From positions 1 to 19,239 of the forward strand of contig CAKKRN010000080.1 in assembly GCA_919902745.1 (NCBI GenBank): a stretch of 19,239 bases of DNA, written 5' to 3'. The notes beneath the pieces are model-generated. The model saw nothing but the letters and a program-made list of their open reading frames with translations. It made no database searches and was not told where the DNA came from. The translations under genes were made by a program, and so were the position numbers. How positions within the stretch are numbered: the stretch's first letter is position 1; each line of letters begins with the position of its first letter. Of the stretch, positions 6,306-15,784 are shown in pieces. Origin of the DNA: Syntrophaceae bacterium. GTDB taxonomy: Bacteria > Desulfobacterota > Syntrophia > Syntrophales > UBA5619.

Positions 6306-7133
6306 TCAGTCCTGTTTTGCACGCACCGCCGCATCGATCTTCATGAGCGTCGCGAGAAGCTCCGGCAGGCTGTCCAGGGCCAGGGAATTGGGCCCGTCGC
6401 AGAGCGCACAGTCCGGGTTTGGATGAACTTCAACAAACAGGCCGTCGATCCCGGCCGCCACGGCCGCCCGCGCAAGACAGGGGACCATCCGGCGGTCTCC
6501 TGCCGAGGCATTGCCGGCCCCGCCCGGGAGCTGAACGCTGTGCGTGGCATCAAAAATGACCGGATATCCCGTCGCTCGCAGAATCGGGAAGGAACGGTAA
6601 TCGACGACCAGGTTGTTGTAACCGAAACAGACCCCCCGCTCGGTCAGCATGATGTTATGATTTCCGGCCGCCGCGGATTTCTCGGCGATATGGACGGCAT
6701 CCCATGGGGCGAGAAACTGCCCCTTTTTGATGTTCACCACCTTCGCCCGGCGGGCGATCTCGACGATGAAGTCGGTCTGCCGGCAGAGAAAGGCCGGAAC
6801 CTGGAGGACGTCGAGGACCGCAGCCGCCGGAGCGATCTCCTCAAAGCGATGGACGTCGGAGAGAACGGGGATTGCGAACGCATCCCGGATCCTCTTCAGA
6901 ATTTCAAGGCCCCGGATCAAACCCGGTCCGCGGTAGGCGTCGCGGGAGGTCCGATTCGCCTTGTCGTAAGAGGCCTTGAAGATGAACGGGATGCCAAGCT
7001 TCCCCGTCAGCCCCTTCAGATCACGGGCAATCTCCATGGTCTTTTCTTCATCCTCGATCACACAGGGGCCGGCGATGAGCACAAGGGGAGCGCCCCCACC
7101 GACCTCGAAACTACCGATGCTGATCTTCTTCAT
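6306..7133 (-). CDS. kdsA: 2-dehydro-3-deoxyphosphooctonate aldolase (Kdo-8-P synthase)
   Basis: 275 residues, normal length. It condenses arabinose-5-phosphate with phosphoenolpyruvate to make Kdo-8-phosphate for the LPS inner core. Seen: IAGPCVIEDEE near the start, FKASYDKANRTS (phosphate and PEP binding), PVLSDVHRFEE, IKKGQFLAPWD and the C-terminal VEVHPNPDCALCDGPNSL loop. ATG at 7131-7133 is preferred over the in-frame GTG at 7137-7139, because AAGGAG at 7141-7146 is seven bases from the ATG and only one from the GTG. It follows the TPR gene after about 20 bases. Confidence 0.97.
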   Translation of the reverse strand: MKKISIGSFEVGGGAPLVLIAGPCVIEDEEKTMEIARDLKGLTGKLGIPFIFKASYDKANRTSRDAYRGPGLIRGLEILKRIRDAFAIPVLSDVHRFEEIAPAAAVLDVLQVPAFLCRQTDFIVEIARRAKVVNIKKGQFLAPWDAVHIAEKSAAAGNHNIMLTERGVCFGYNNLVVDYRSFPILRATGYPVIFDATHSVQLPGGAGNASAGDRRMVPCLARAAVAAGIDGLFVEVHPNPDCALCDGPNSLALDSLPELLATLMKIDAAVRAKQD

Positions 7134-7154
7134 GCACACACTCCTTAATGCGAT

Positions 7155-9152
7155 TCATTGTTTCTGCTGGAAGATCCGGATCTTCATCTGGGGGATCTTC
7201 CTGGCCGCCGTCGCCGAGTCGGGGTTCAGTTCATAGGCGGTCGTGTAGGCCTTCAGCGCCTCCGGGAAAAGCCCCTTTTTCTCATAGGCCGCTCCGAGAT
7301 TCACGTAAACCTCGTCGTCCTCAGAATCCCATTTAAGCGACTTCAGGTAATATTCGATCTGCCGGTCCGGATCACCCTTGAGTCCGTATGCGTAAGCGGC
7401 GCTCGCGTAGCCGGCTGCCTTCTTCGGGTTCAATTCGATCAGCTTCTTATAGATCCGGATGGCCTTGTCGTACTGTTTTTCCTTCATGTATGCGTCCGCC
7501 AGGGTGTTCAGGACCTCGGTCGTCGGGTTCGCGGCGGCAAGCGTTTCATACATTGCGACCGATTCTTTTGTCTTTCCCGTCTGACTGTAGGAAAGAGCCA
7601 GATTCTGCCGGATATGGGGATCCTTTGCGCCGTATCGGATGGCCTGCTCATAGTTTGCCGCGGACTGGGCGGGTTTCTTCAGCTCGGCGTAGGCAAAACC
7701 AAGACGGGTATGAATCACCGATTTCCGGGGACTCATCTTCACCGCCTTCTCATAAAGAGGCACGGCCTCGCCGAAACGCCTCGCCTTGAAATGGAGATCG
7801 GCCAGCCTTTCCAGTGAATCGGCATCCTGGGGTTTCAATGCCAGGACTTTCTGGTATTCCCGAACCGCCTCCGGCTCCTTTTTAGCCTTTTCATAAGCGG
7901 TCGCCAGGTTAAAGTGAACCACCGGATCACCCGGGTTCAGTTCGATCGCCTTTCGGTAATTTTCGATCTCTTCCCGGGTCAGCCCCTTGCTGCCGTAGGC
8001 CAGGCCGAGATTGGCATAGGCGGCGGCATTTTTCGGCTGTCTCTTCAGAACCTCCCGATGCCACCGGATCGTATCGTCATAATTCCCCAGCCTCAACGTG
8101 ACGCTCGCCAGGGCGACCGCCACATGATCGGCCTTCGGCACCTTTTCCAGCACCCGTTCATATTGTTCTACGGCCTTTCCCAACTGGCCCGTCTTCTCAT
8201 AAGCCTCCCCCAACTTGAAAATGACCAAGGGATTGCCGGGTCGAAGCTTCAGAGAATCCTCATAAGCGGCGATCGCCTTTTTCCAATTCCCCAAATTTCC
8301 CCAAGCCAGGGCCATATCGGCCAGTGCGGCATCATCCTTCGGATTGGCTTTGACGGCCTGCGCGGTGATCCGTATTGCCTCCTCGTACTGTCCGCTTTTC
8401 AGATAGCACTTTGCCAGCTCGGACAGGATCGCTGTATCATCCGGCTTCAGCGCAAGAATCTCCTGATACTGTGCAATCGCATCCCCCGTCATGCCGGCAT
8501 GGAGATAGATGGAGGCGAGCATCCGGCGCACGTTCGTATCTTCCCGGTTCAGGGCGATCGCCCGTTTGAGGTATTCGATCTGGACCTTCTGATTCCCGGA
8601 GCTCCGGGCATAGCGCAGCCAGTCCTGGGGGGTGATTTGTATCCGGATAGGAATGGCCGCAATCGGGTCTCCCCGATAGGTAATCCGCAGCGAATAATCG
8701 CCTGGTCTGTTTCTCCCGACGCCGCCCCGGCCGGTCAGGACCGCCTTGTCCACCAGGTCGATCCCCTTGAGGAGCTTTCCAAAATCATTCTTATCCCCGA
8801 GCCCTGCGACATCCACTGCGATCGCGCCGCCAAAGAGAACATCCGTCGAAACCTCTTTGATCACAAATTCATCCCGATAGGAAACCTCAAAAATATCGCT
8901 TGAGGTCAGGCGGTAATCCTTCCCGTTCTTTTCCAGAACAAGCGCATAGAAATGGGGTTTCCGGTCGAGGACGATAAAGGAAAAGGTATTCTGAATGCGG
9001 ATCCATCCTTCCGCGATCGCCCGAACCTTTTCCGGGTAAAAGAGAAGGGCCGCCAGGCCGGCTGCCGTGAAGAGCAAAAGAACGGTCCGGATCCACGTCG
9101 ATTTTCGTCCTTTCCTTCGAGATCTCGATGCGATACCAGACTTGTATTCCAT
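7155..9152 (-). CDS. Membrane-anchored 13-TPR protein
   Basis: 665 residues. A basic N-terminus (residues 1-22) is followed by one membrane segment around residues 23-40 (VLLLFTAAGLAALLFY), so most of the protein is likely periplasmic. Residues 50-165 form an unrecognised beta-rich domain (FSFIVLDRKPHFYALVLEKNG). From about residue 180 to the end there are 13 consecutive 34-residue TPR units with the usual G-Y-A-P pattern, for example GAAYEKKGLFPEALKAY. TPR arrays bind partner proteins; the partner is unknown. Its place between xerD and kdsA hints at an envelope role, but that is only context. Start: ATG at 9150-9152, nine bases after GAGAGG; an upstream in-frame TTG at 9161 is less likely. 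Confidence 0.85.
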   Translation of the reverse strand: MEYKSGIASRSRRKGRKSTWIRTVLLLFTAAGLAALLFYPEKVRAIAEGWIRIQNTFSFIVLDRKPHFYALVLEKNGKDYRLTSSDIFEVSYRDEFVIKEVSTDVLFGGAIAVDVAGLGDKNDFGKLLKGIDLVDKAVLTGRGGVGRNRPGDYSLRITYRGDPIAAIPIRIQITPQDWLRYARSSGNQKVQIEYLKRAIALNREDTNVRRMLASIYLHAGMTGDAIAQYQEILALKPDDTAILSELAKCYLKSGQYEEAIRITAQAVKANPKDDAALADMALAWGNLGNWKKAIAAYEDSLKLRPGNPLVIFKLGEAYEKTGQLGKAVEQYERVLEKVPKADHVAVALASVTLRLGNYDDTIRWHREVLKRQPKNAAAYANLGLAYGSKGLTREEIENYRKAIELNPGDPVVHFNLATAYEKAKKEPEAVREYQKVLALKPQDADSLERLADLHFKARRFGEAVPLYEKAVKMSPRKSVIHTRLGFAYAELKKPAQSAANYEQAIRYGAKDPHIRQNLALSYSQTGKTKESVAMYETLAAANPTTEVLNTLADAYMKEKQYDKAIRIYKKLIELNPKKAAGYASAAYAYGLKGDPDRQIEYYLKSLKWDSEDDEVYVNLGAAYEKKGLFPEALKAYTTAYELNPDSATAARKIPQMKIRIFQQKQ

Positions 9153-9211
9153 GGATTCCAACCTCTCGACCCCTGTTGACCCTCTTGCTTTTTAATCACC
9201 CGATGATGCCG

Positions 9212-10099
9212 TCATCCCCGGGGATGATACTTCCGATGAATCTCCTTGAGACGTTCCCTGGTCACGTGCGTGTAGATCTGGGTCGTGGAGATGTCGGCAT
9301 GACCCAGCATGATCTGCACAGAACGCAGATCGGCCCCCCCCTCTAACAGGTGTGAGGCAAAGGAATGCCGGAAGGTGTGGGGATGAATCGCCTTGTCCAG
9401 ACCTGCCTTTGCGGCATACTTTTTCACGATCTTCCAGAATCCCTGCCGGGTCAACCCTTTTCCCGATCGGTTCAGAAACAACAGCTCGCTCTCGCGCCCC
9501 TTGAGAAGAAGCGGCCTTGCCCCTTCCTGGTACCGCTTGACCCGCTCGTATGCGGTCTGACCCACGGGGACAATCCGTTCCTTCTCCCCCTTCCCCATGG
9601 CGACCAGATACCCCACCTGCCAGTTGATGCTGTTTACGGTAAGCCCGATCAGCTCCGACACCCGGATTCCGGTCGCATACACGAGCTCGAGCATGGCGGA
9701 ATCCCGGATGTCCGCCGGCGTCTCCGCACCGGGTTGCGCCAACAGCAGCGCCATTTCTTCACGACTTAGAACGTCGGGAAGTCGGGTCCAAACCTTGGCC
9801 AGTATGATATGGGCCATGGGGGTATGGTCCACCTTCTTCTCCCGAAGCAGGTATCGATAAAACCCCCGGATGGCTGCCAACGCACGGTTCACCGAATTGG
9901 CCGCCAGACCTTGGCCGTGCAGAGACGCCAGGTAGGCAATCACATCCTCCGTCTCGATCCCGCTGATCTCAACGACCCCGCGTTCTTCGATAAACCCCGC
10001 ATACCGGTTCAGATCCCGGCTGTACCCGTCGATCGTGTTGCGGGAGGCCCCTTTTTCGACCGCCATGAAATTCAGATACTCGTCGATCAGATGATGCAT
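9212..10099 (-). CDS. xerD: Tyrosine recombinase XerD
   Basis: 295 residues. N-terminal SAM-like DNA-binding domain (IDEYLNFMAVEKGASRNTIDGY) and C-terminal catalytic domain with all the tyrosine recombinase residues: Arg in ATGIRVSEL, Lys in MGKGEKERIVP, HTFRHSFASHL (H..R), the second His in LGHADISTTQIY, and the nucleophile Tyr in that last segment. Length and the absence of mobile-element neighbours favour the housekeeping XerD that resolves chromosome dimers at dif over an integrase. No dif site was recognised here. Oddity: no Shine-Dalgarno precedes the ATG; nine A residues on the coding strand lie there instead (10101-10109). Confidence 0.93.
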   Translation of the reverse strand: MHHLIDEYLNFMAVEKGASRNTIDGYSRDLNRYAGFIEERGVVEISGIETEDVIAYLASLHGQGLAANSVNRALAAIRGFYRYLLREKKVDHTPMAHIILAKVWTRLPDVLSREEMALLLAQPGAETPADIRDSAMLELVYATGIRVSELIGLTVNSINWQVGYLVAMGKGEKERIVPVGQTAYERVKRYQEGARPLLLKGRESELLFLNRSGKGLTRQGFWKIVKKYAAKAGLDKAIHPHTFRHSFASHLLEGGADLRSVQIMLGHADISTTQIYTHVTRERLKEIHRKYHPRG

Positions 10100-10303
10100 G
10101 TTTTTTTTTAACGTAAATGGCGGGGAGAAGCAAAGACTTTTTGAAATGCTCGTTTATTGAGGAGAATCGCGATCCGATCGGGAGTCTTGGTAATCGGTTT
10201 TCATTTCAGGCAAGAGCTCCTGGAATTTTCATTTAAGCGTAGGAAAGGATGAACGTCTTAAACTCGGCCAACCAAAAAGCAGGTTCCTGTCAAATCAAAC
10301 AGA

Positions 10304-11170
10304 CTAAAGCAATCCTTTCGCCCGCAAGAGCGGCATGGCATCTATCATAAGTTTTTCCATTCCGAGTGCGCCTGACCGGGCTCCCAGGGCGATGCCGATA
10401 AGCTGGGTCAGGTAGATGACAGGTATAGCGTAGGGCGCCCCTGATGGGCTGGTCAGACCCTTCTGCCTGATGTCCAGGTTGGACTGGCAGAGAGGACAGA
10501 CGACGGCAATGCAGTCTGCAGACGCCCGCGTCGCGCTTTGGAGTATCTCGCCCAAGAGCCTCTTCGTAATATCCGGTCTCGTGATGGAGAGGCTTGCCCC
10601 GCAGCAGTCCACCTTGCATGTCCACTCAACAGGTTGCCCACCGAGCGCCTCGATGATCTGCTCGAGGAGGCTGGGTTGTTCCATATCGTCGGCCGCCGCC
10701 GGGAAAAACCGGGTCAGGCAGCCGTAATAGGAGGCAATTTTAAGCCCTTCGAGGGGTTTCTTTACCATAGCCTTCAGGCCGCCCAGCGTCACCCGGTCAC
10801 GGAGGAAATCAAGCAAGTGGTATATTTTTAGCCCCCCCTCATACGTGTACCCGGTGACCTCTGAAAGACGTTGTCTGACATTAGCGTCCGTTACGCAGGC
10901 CGCTTCCGTATGGCTGATACTGTAGAGGCAGGAGGGGCAGGGGATGAGAAGCTCCTTTATACCGTGCATCTCAGCCTTCTGGATGTTTTTGTAGGGAAGC
11001 AAGTGGGAGAGTTCCTGGGAGACGGCATGGGTAGGACTCGTACCGCAACAGATCCAGTCGGGAACCTCCACGAGCGTTATGTTCATCATGCCGCATATGG
11101 CTCTCAACGAAATATCGAATTCCCTCGATGCGCTCTCCAGTGAACATCCGGGGTAGTACCCTATTTCCAT
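10304..11170 (-). CDS. hdrB: Heterodisulfide reductase subunit B (CCG-domain protein)
   Basis: 288 residues with two CCG domains, each of which holds part of a non-cubane [4Fe-4S] cluster pair in the known enzyme. First copy: YYPGCSLES at residues 5-13, DWICCGTSP around 38-46, PCPSCLYS near 77-83. Second copy: YYGCLTR near 150, VDCCGASLS near 190, VCPLCQSN near 226. In methanogens HdrB reduces CoM-S-S-CoB. Here the acceptor is unknown, as bacteria lack that disulfide; other thiols or iron-sulfur partners are possible. The start overlaps the hdrC stop by 10 bases, with GGTGGAAGG just before it. It is the last gene of the redox operon. Confidence 0.93.
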   Translation of the reverse strand: MEIGYYPGCSLESASREFDISLRAICGMMNITLVEVPDWICCGTSPTHAVSQELSHLLPYKNIQKAEMHGIKELLIPCPSCLYSISHTEAACVTDANVRQRLSEVTGYTYEGGLKIYHLLDFLRDRVTLGGLKAMVKKPLEGLKIASYYGCLTRFFPAAADDMEQPSLLEQIIEALGGQPVEWTCKVDCCGASLSITRPDITKRLLGEILQSATRASADCIAVVCPLCQSNLDIRQKGLTSPSGAPYAIPVIYLTQLIGIALGARSGALGMEKLMIDAMPLLRAKGLL

Positions 11171-11739
11171 CCTTCCACCTTCATCCTTTTATAAAAGGTT
11201 TGCCCTTTTTTGAAGAGCTCTTTCACCTCGCCCAACGCCTTCACCTTGTGCGGCAGAAGACCTATCTTCCTCTTTTTCAGTATAGCCGGCAGCAGGCCAA
11301 TGTCCCGAAACGGCGTCATCGCCATCATGTTGTTCTGGACCATGAGGCCGAGCTCGTATACACGCCCGTACTTCTTAATCATATCGATAAAAAGGCGGTT
11401 GAAGACGTGGATATGTTTCTCCTTGGGCGTATACCCTTCAGCCAGGCACATCATTCGGAGAACATTCATGACCTTCGCGATGTCTATCCCTTCCGGGCAC
11501 CGGGCTGTACAGGTAAGGCACGATGAGCAGGTCCATACCATCGACGAGGTGAGCGCCCGCTCCTTCATGTTGAGCTGGATGAATCGCATGATCCGACTGG
11601 GAATCTCCTCCATGTCAGGTGCAACCGTGCACCCGCCCGAGCACTTGCCGCACTGGATGCAATGGGTCACATCATCCCCGCTCAATTCCTTGACCCGTTT
11701 ACTCAAATTGTGGACATGTTCCGCATCAAGCTCCAGCAT
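11161..11739 (-). CDS. hdrC: Heterodisulfide reductase subunit C, iron-sulfur
   Basis: 192 residues with two [4Fe-4S] binding motifs, CIQCGKCSGGC around residue 27-37 and CSSCLTCTARCPEG around 70-83, typical of HdrC, which wires HdrA to HdrB. The C-terminal half (FNRLFIDMIKKYGRVYELGL) is the helical region seen in the family. I choose ATG at 11737-11739, preceded by AGAAGAG and overlapping the hdrA stop by 14 bases. In-frame starts at 11760 and 11790 exist and would add a basic stretch; the family usually begins near the chosen site. Start confidence is moderate, function high. Confidence 0.92.
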   Translation of the reverse strand: MLELDAEHVHNLSKRVKELSGDDVTHCIQCGKCSGGCTVAPDMEEIPSRIMRFIQLNMKERALTSSMVWTCSSCLTCTARCPEGIDIAKVMNVLRMMCLAEGYTPKEKHIHVFNRLFIDMIKKYGRVYELGLMVQNNMMAMTPFRDIGLLPAILKKRKIGLLPHKVKALGEVKELFKKGQTFYKRMKVEGWK

Positions 11740-13717
11740 AGGCGTTCTCTTCTTCCTCATCAGCTTCAAACGGCGCCGAAATCTGGGCATATATGGCCTT
11801 GTCCGTAAAGCCCTTCACGTCCAGGGCCCCGCTCCTGCAGGTCGACGCGCAGTTCCCGCAACCCTGGCATAGGGTCTGGATCACGCGCGCCACGTTCCGT
11901 CCGCTCACGGTATCCTTCTGTATCGCGTCATAGGGGCAGACGTCCACACAATTGAAGCACCCCACGCACTTGTCAACGGCCACCTCGGCCAGTTTCGGCT
12001 CCACGGTCAGCTCATCCGCAGCAAAAAGCGTGCATACCTTCGCTGCCGCCGCCGATCCCATCATGACCGAGTCGGGTATATCCTTCGGGAAGGTGCACGC
12101 ACCCGCGATGAACATGCCCCGCGTGATGCTTTCAACGGGCTGCAGCTTCGGATGGATCTCGCTGTAAAAACCGTAGCTGTCATACGGGATGTTGAGCATG
12201 CGCGCCAAGTCCCGGGCATCAGGGTTTGGCACCATGGCGCTGGCAAGCACCACCAGGTCTGCGTTGATCTTGACCGATTCACCGGCCAAGGTGTCGGCGC
12301 CGTAGACCTCGAGCTTGTCGCCGGGATCGTGGATCTTCGAGACCCTGCCCCTCAGGTAGACAACGCCGTATTCGCGCTGGGCTCTGAGGATAAACTCTTC
12401 GTAATTCTTTCCCGTGGCCCGTATGTCGATGTAGAAGACGTAAGACTGGGTTTCCGGGAAATGATCCTTGAGTAATATGGCCTGTTTTGCCGTGTACATA
12501 CAACAGACCTTCGAGCAATAGGCCATGCCCTTGACCTCGTCCCGTGAACCCACGCACTGCACGAACACGACACTCTTTGCAGGTTTTCCATCGGAAGGTC
12601 GAACGAGGCGGCCGCCTGTCGGACCGTTCGGGTCGATCATCCGTTCCAACTGCAGGCCCGTGATCACGTCCTTATAGCGGCCGCCGCCATATTCCCCGTA
12701 CTTCGAGATGTCGAAAAGGGAAAAGCCGGTGGCGACGATGATGGCGCCGAACTTTTCCGTCCTTATTGTCTCCTCTTGTTCGTAGTTAATAGCACCCGCT
12801 TTACAGACCTTCTGACAGATCTGGCACTTGCCTTTGGTGAAATAGATGCAGTGGTCACGGTCAATGACCGGGACGTTCGGTACGGCATTGGAGAAGGGTT
12901 TGTAGATAGCCCTCCTTGTGCCGAGGCCCTGGTCGGCCTCGCTTGGGACCTTCGCCGGGCACTTGGTCAGGCAGTCGCCGCAGCCTGTGCACCTGGACAT
13001 GTCAACCGAGCGCGGGCGCATGCGTATCGTGACGTCGAAATTCCCGACAAAACCCTTGACATCGATCACCTCTGAATAGGTGAGGAGTTCTATGTTTTCA
13101 TGATGGGATGACTCCGTCATCCGCGGGGTGAGTATTCAGGCACTGCAGTCGAGGGTCGGGAAGGTCTTCTCTAACAGCGCCATCGTGCCGCCGATGGAAG
13201 GCGTCTTTTCGACAAGCGTAGTGTGGTACGAGGCATTTGCCATGTCGAGCGCCGCCTGGATGCCCGCAATACCGCCGCCGATGATGAGGGCGCGCTTTTC
13301 AACGGGGAACTTGAGCGGTGTCAGGGGCGAGAGCCGGAGCAGCTTTGCTATACCCATCCGTACGAGATTAATTGCCTTGGCCGTTGCTACGTCGTTGTCC
13401 GTATGGACCCATGAACACTGTTCCCGGATGTTGACCATCTCGAACATGTAAGGGTTGAGGCCGGCCTGCGCGATGCACTTCTGGAATGTCCCTTCGTGCA
13501 TGCGCGGTGTGCACGCAGCGACCACCACGCGGTCCAGTTGGCGCTCCTTGATCGCATCCTTTATGCTGTTCTGCCCGAGATCTGAACAGCTGTACTGGAG
13601 CGTTGCCGCGTAAGCGACCCCGGGAATGGATTGCACCGAATCGACCACGCGATCCACATCGACGACCGATGCGATGTTCTTACCACACTGACATATAAAG
13701 ACCCCTGTCCTTGCCAT
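11726..13717 (-). CDS. hdrA: Heterodisulfide reductase subunit A, selenoprotein (UGA at 13136-13138)
   Basis: Read through one in-frame TGA, this is 663 residues, normal for HdrA. N-terminal domain: FICQCGKNI (Cys9, Cys11), YSCSDLGQ, NIREQCSW. FAD domain: LIIGGGIAGIQAALD near residue 145 and TPSIGGTMALLEKTFPTLDCSA, then the UGA at residue 194, then ILTPRM. The family has Cys at that point (DCSACILTPKM), and Sec is known there in some methanogen HdrA. Downstream: CTGCGDCLTKCP at 243-254, a second cluster motif near residue 290, GSRDEVKGMAYCSKVCCMYTAKQ, and two C-terminal ferredoxin motifs at about 584-598 and 607-617. HdrA carries the bifurcating flavin. Start ATG at 13715-13717 follows AAGGTGG; an upstream GTG at 13729 is too close to its AGGA. 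A hairpin at 13106-13122 supports recoding. Confidence 0.93.
13106..13122 (-). promoter_or_regulatory. Predicted SECIS hairpin of hdrA
   Basis: On the mRNA strand a perfect 7-bp stem GGATGAC/GTCATCC with loop GGA lies 14-30 bases after the UGA. Loop position and a G at the start of the loop fit the general bacterial SECIS pattern bound by SelB. The stem lies in coding sequence. Confidence 0.75.
13136..13138 (-). other. In-frame UGA read as selenocysteine in hdrA
   Basis: TGA in the frame GAC-TGC-AGT-GCC-TGA-ATA-CTC. Both sides are in the same frame with no indel, and the residue aligns with a conserved cysteine of HdrA. Confidence 0.85.
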
Positions 13718-13735
13718 CTCTGCAGCCACCTTCCT

Positions 13736-15778
13736 TTATGCTACCTTCTCCAGCTTCACTGCGCAGATCTTGAATTCGGGTATCTTCACCACCGGATCGA
13801 GGGCAGGGTTCGTGAGCACGTTTGCCGCCGTTTCCGCAAAGTGAAAGGGCACAAAGACGGAACCGCTCTGCACAATCGGTGTAATCCTTGCCTCTACCTC
13901 GATCGCGCCCCTGCGAGAGCGCAACCGCGTCAACTGCCCGGCCTTTATCCTAAGTTTCTTCGCGTCAGCCGGGTGGATCTGCACGTAGCAGCGGTTGATC
14001 TGTCCCGTTAACGACTTGGACCGGCGGGTCATGCTTCCCGTATGGTAATGGAAAGCGTCTCGTCCCGTTATGAGAATAAAAGGGTACTCCTCGTCGGGCA
14101 ACTCTGCCGGCGCCTTGTAGGCCACGGGTTTGAACGTGCCCAAACCCTTCGAGAACGTGTCCTTGTGCATGAAGACGGTCGATGGGGCCTCCTTGGTCCT
14201 GCAGGGCCACTGGATGCCGTTTTCCGCGATCCTGTCGTAGCTTATGCCCGCGAAAAGGGGAACGAGCGATGCGATCTCGTCGAAGACCTCCGACGGGGAT
14301 GCGTAGTCAAAATCGGGGGCGCCCATCGCATGGGCCACGTCACAGATGATCTGCCAGTCCGGCCGGGCCTCCCCGATGGGCTCGATGGCCTTCCGGATCC
14401 GCTGGACCCTTCGATCCGTGGAGACGAAGGTGCCGTCCTTTTCTGCAAAGGTGACCCCGGGGAGCACTACGTGGGCGAGGGCGACTGTTTCGGTAGGAAA
14501 AATGTCCTGGACGATCAGCAGTTCGAGCGATTCGAGGGCTTTTTTGACGTGCTGGATGTCGGGATCGCTTACCATGGGGTTTTCGCCCATGACGTAAAGC
14601 GCCCTGATCCCTCCCGTTCCGATGGCGTCCATCATTTCCATGATCGTAAGGCCGGGCTTCCTCGGAAGGGTGACGCCCCACGCAGTCTCGAATTTGGCAA
14701 TGACGGCATCGTCTGCAAGCGACTGGTAGCCGGGCAGCACATTCGGTATGGCCGCCATGTCCGTGGACCCCTGGACGTTGTTCTGCCCCCTGAGCGGATT
14801 GACGCCGGAGGCCCACTTGCCTATATGGCCCGTTGCCATGGATAGGTTTGCCAGGCTGAGCACGTTGTCGACCCCGACTGTGTGCTGCGTGATGCCCATG
14901 CAATACACGATAGAGCTCTGCTTTGCCTTTGCGAACATTTCTGCCGCCTGGCGTAACTGCACTTCGGGTATCCCCGTTATCTCCGAAACCCGGGCGGGTG
15001 TATACTCTTCGATAAATGTTTTCAAGACAGCGAATCCTTCTGTCCGTTTTTCAACAAACTCCTTGTCGTACCATCCTTCCTTGATGATGATGTGGAGAAG
15101 TCCGTTGATCACGGCCACGTCCGTACCCGATTTTTCCGCCAAATAGAGGTCTGCGTAGGAGGCAATGTGGGTTTTCCGGGGGTCGACCACAATGATTTTG
15201 GCCCCTTTCTCCCTTGCCCTGAAGATGCGGGTGGCAATGATCGGATGGGCGACGGTCGTGTTGGATCCGATGATCAGGATGCACGCCGCGTCCTCCAGCT
15301 CCTCGACCGAGTTCGTCATGGCGCCACTTCCGAATGCTGCGGCAAGACCTGCCACCGTGGGAGAGTGTCAGAGGCGGGCGCAGTGGTCGATGTTGTTCGT
15401 TCCAATGACCGCCCTCGTGAATTTCTGGAGGAGATAGTTCTCCTCGGTCGTACATTTTGCCGAGCTGAACGCACCAAAGCTGTCCGGGCCGTACGCCTGC
15501 GTGATGGCCTTGAGCCGAGAGGCAATAAATGAGAGCGCCTCATCCCATTCTACCTCTTCCAATCGCCCGTCTTTTCTTACAAGCGGTTTCTTCAGGCGAT
15601 CGGGGCTGTGCACGAATTCGTGGGCGGACCAGCCTTTAATGCAGAGCTTTCCCTGGTTGACGGGGTTTGTCTTGCACGGGAGAACCCCTTCCAGCCGGCC
15701 ATTCATAACTTCAAGCAGTATGCCGCACCCGGTTCCGCAAAACGGGCATATTGTGTAAACGGTCCTGTAATCGATCAT
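13736..15778 (-). CDS. fdhA: Formate dehydrogenase catalytic subunit, selenoprotein (UGA at 15368-15370)
   Basis: Read through one in-frame TGA the protein is 680 residues. The N-terminal [4Fe-4S] site is Cys11, Cys14, Cys18 and Cys46 (CPFCGTGC, GKLCIKGW with Lys48 between cluster and pterin). The catalytic site reads DHCARL-Sec137-HSPTVAGL, the exact Sec-His pair of FdhF-type enzymes. Further pterin-binding blocks are LIIGSNTTVAHPI, VDPRKTHIA, MGITQHTVG, GQNNVQGSTDMAA and the C-terminal TGRDAFHYHTGSMTRRS. The enzyme oxidises formate to CO2, or runs in reverse, using a molybdenum or tungsten bis-pterin cofactor. There is no Tat signal, so it is cytoplasmic, as expected with Hdr. It starts six bases after the upstream iron-sulfur gene and ends 18 bases before hdrA. 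A SECIS hairpin at 15339-15355 supports decoding. Confidence 0.97.
15339..15355 (-). promoter_or_regulatory. Predicted SECIS hairpin of fdhA
   Basis: On the mRNA a stem of six pairs (GUGGCA/UGCCGC with one G-U wobble) closes a GGUCU loop 19-23 bases after the UGA. The loop matches, as I recall it, the GGUCU of the E. coli fdhF SECIS that SelB recognises. Confidence 0.88.
15368..15370 (-). other. In-frame UGA read as selenocysteine in fdhA
   Basis: Context CGC-CTC-TGA-CAC-TCT encodes R-L-Sec-H-S, the canonical catalytic Sec of formate dehydrogenase. Confidence 0.95.
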
Positions 15779-15784
15779 AAAGCC

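Noticed and set aside
9212..10099. xerD as a mobile-element integrase
   Set aside because: Length, motif set and housekeeping neighbours fit chromosomal XerD; no attachment repeats or cargo genes were seen.
10270..10303. Terminator after hdrB (CAGG/CCTG then CTTTTT)
   Set aside because: The stem would be only three or four pairs with a very small loop; not convincing.
13136..13729. hdrA as a pseudogene or as two separate genes
   Set aside because: No frameshift, normal full length, conserved Cys/Sec position and a SECIS-like hairpin make recoding the better reading; two other genes in the operon show the same pattern.
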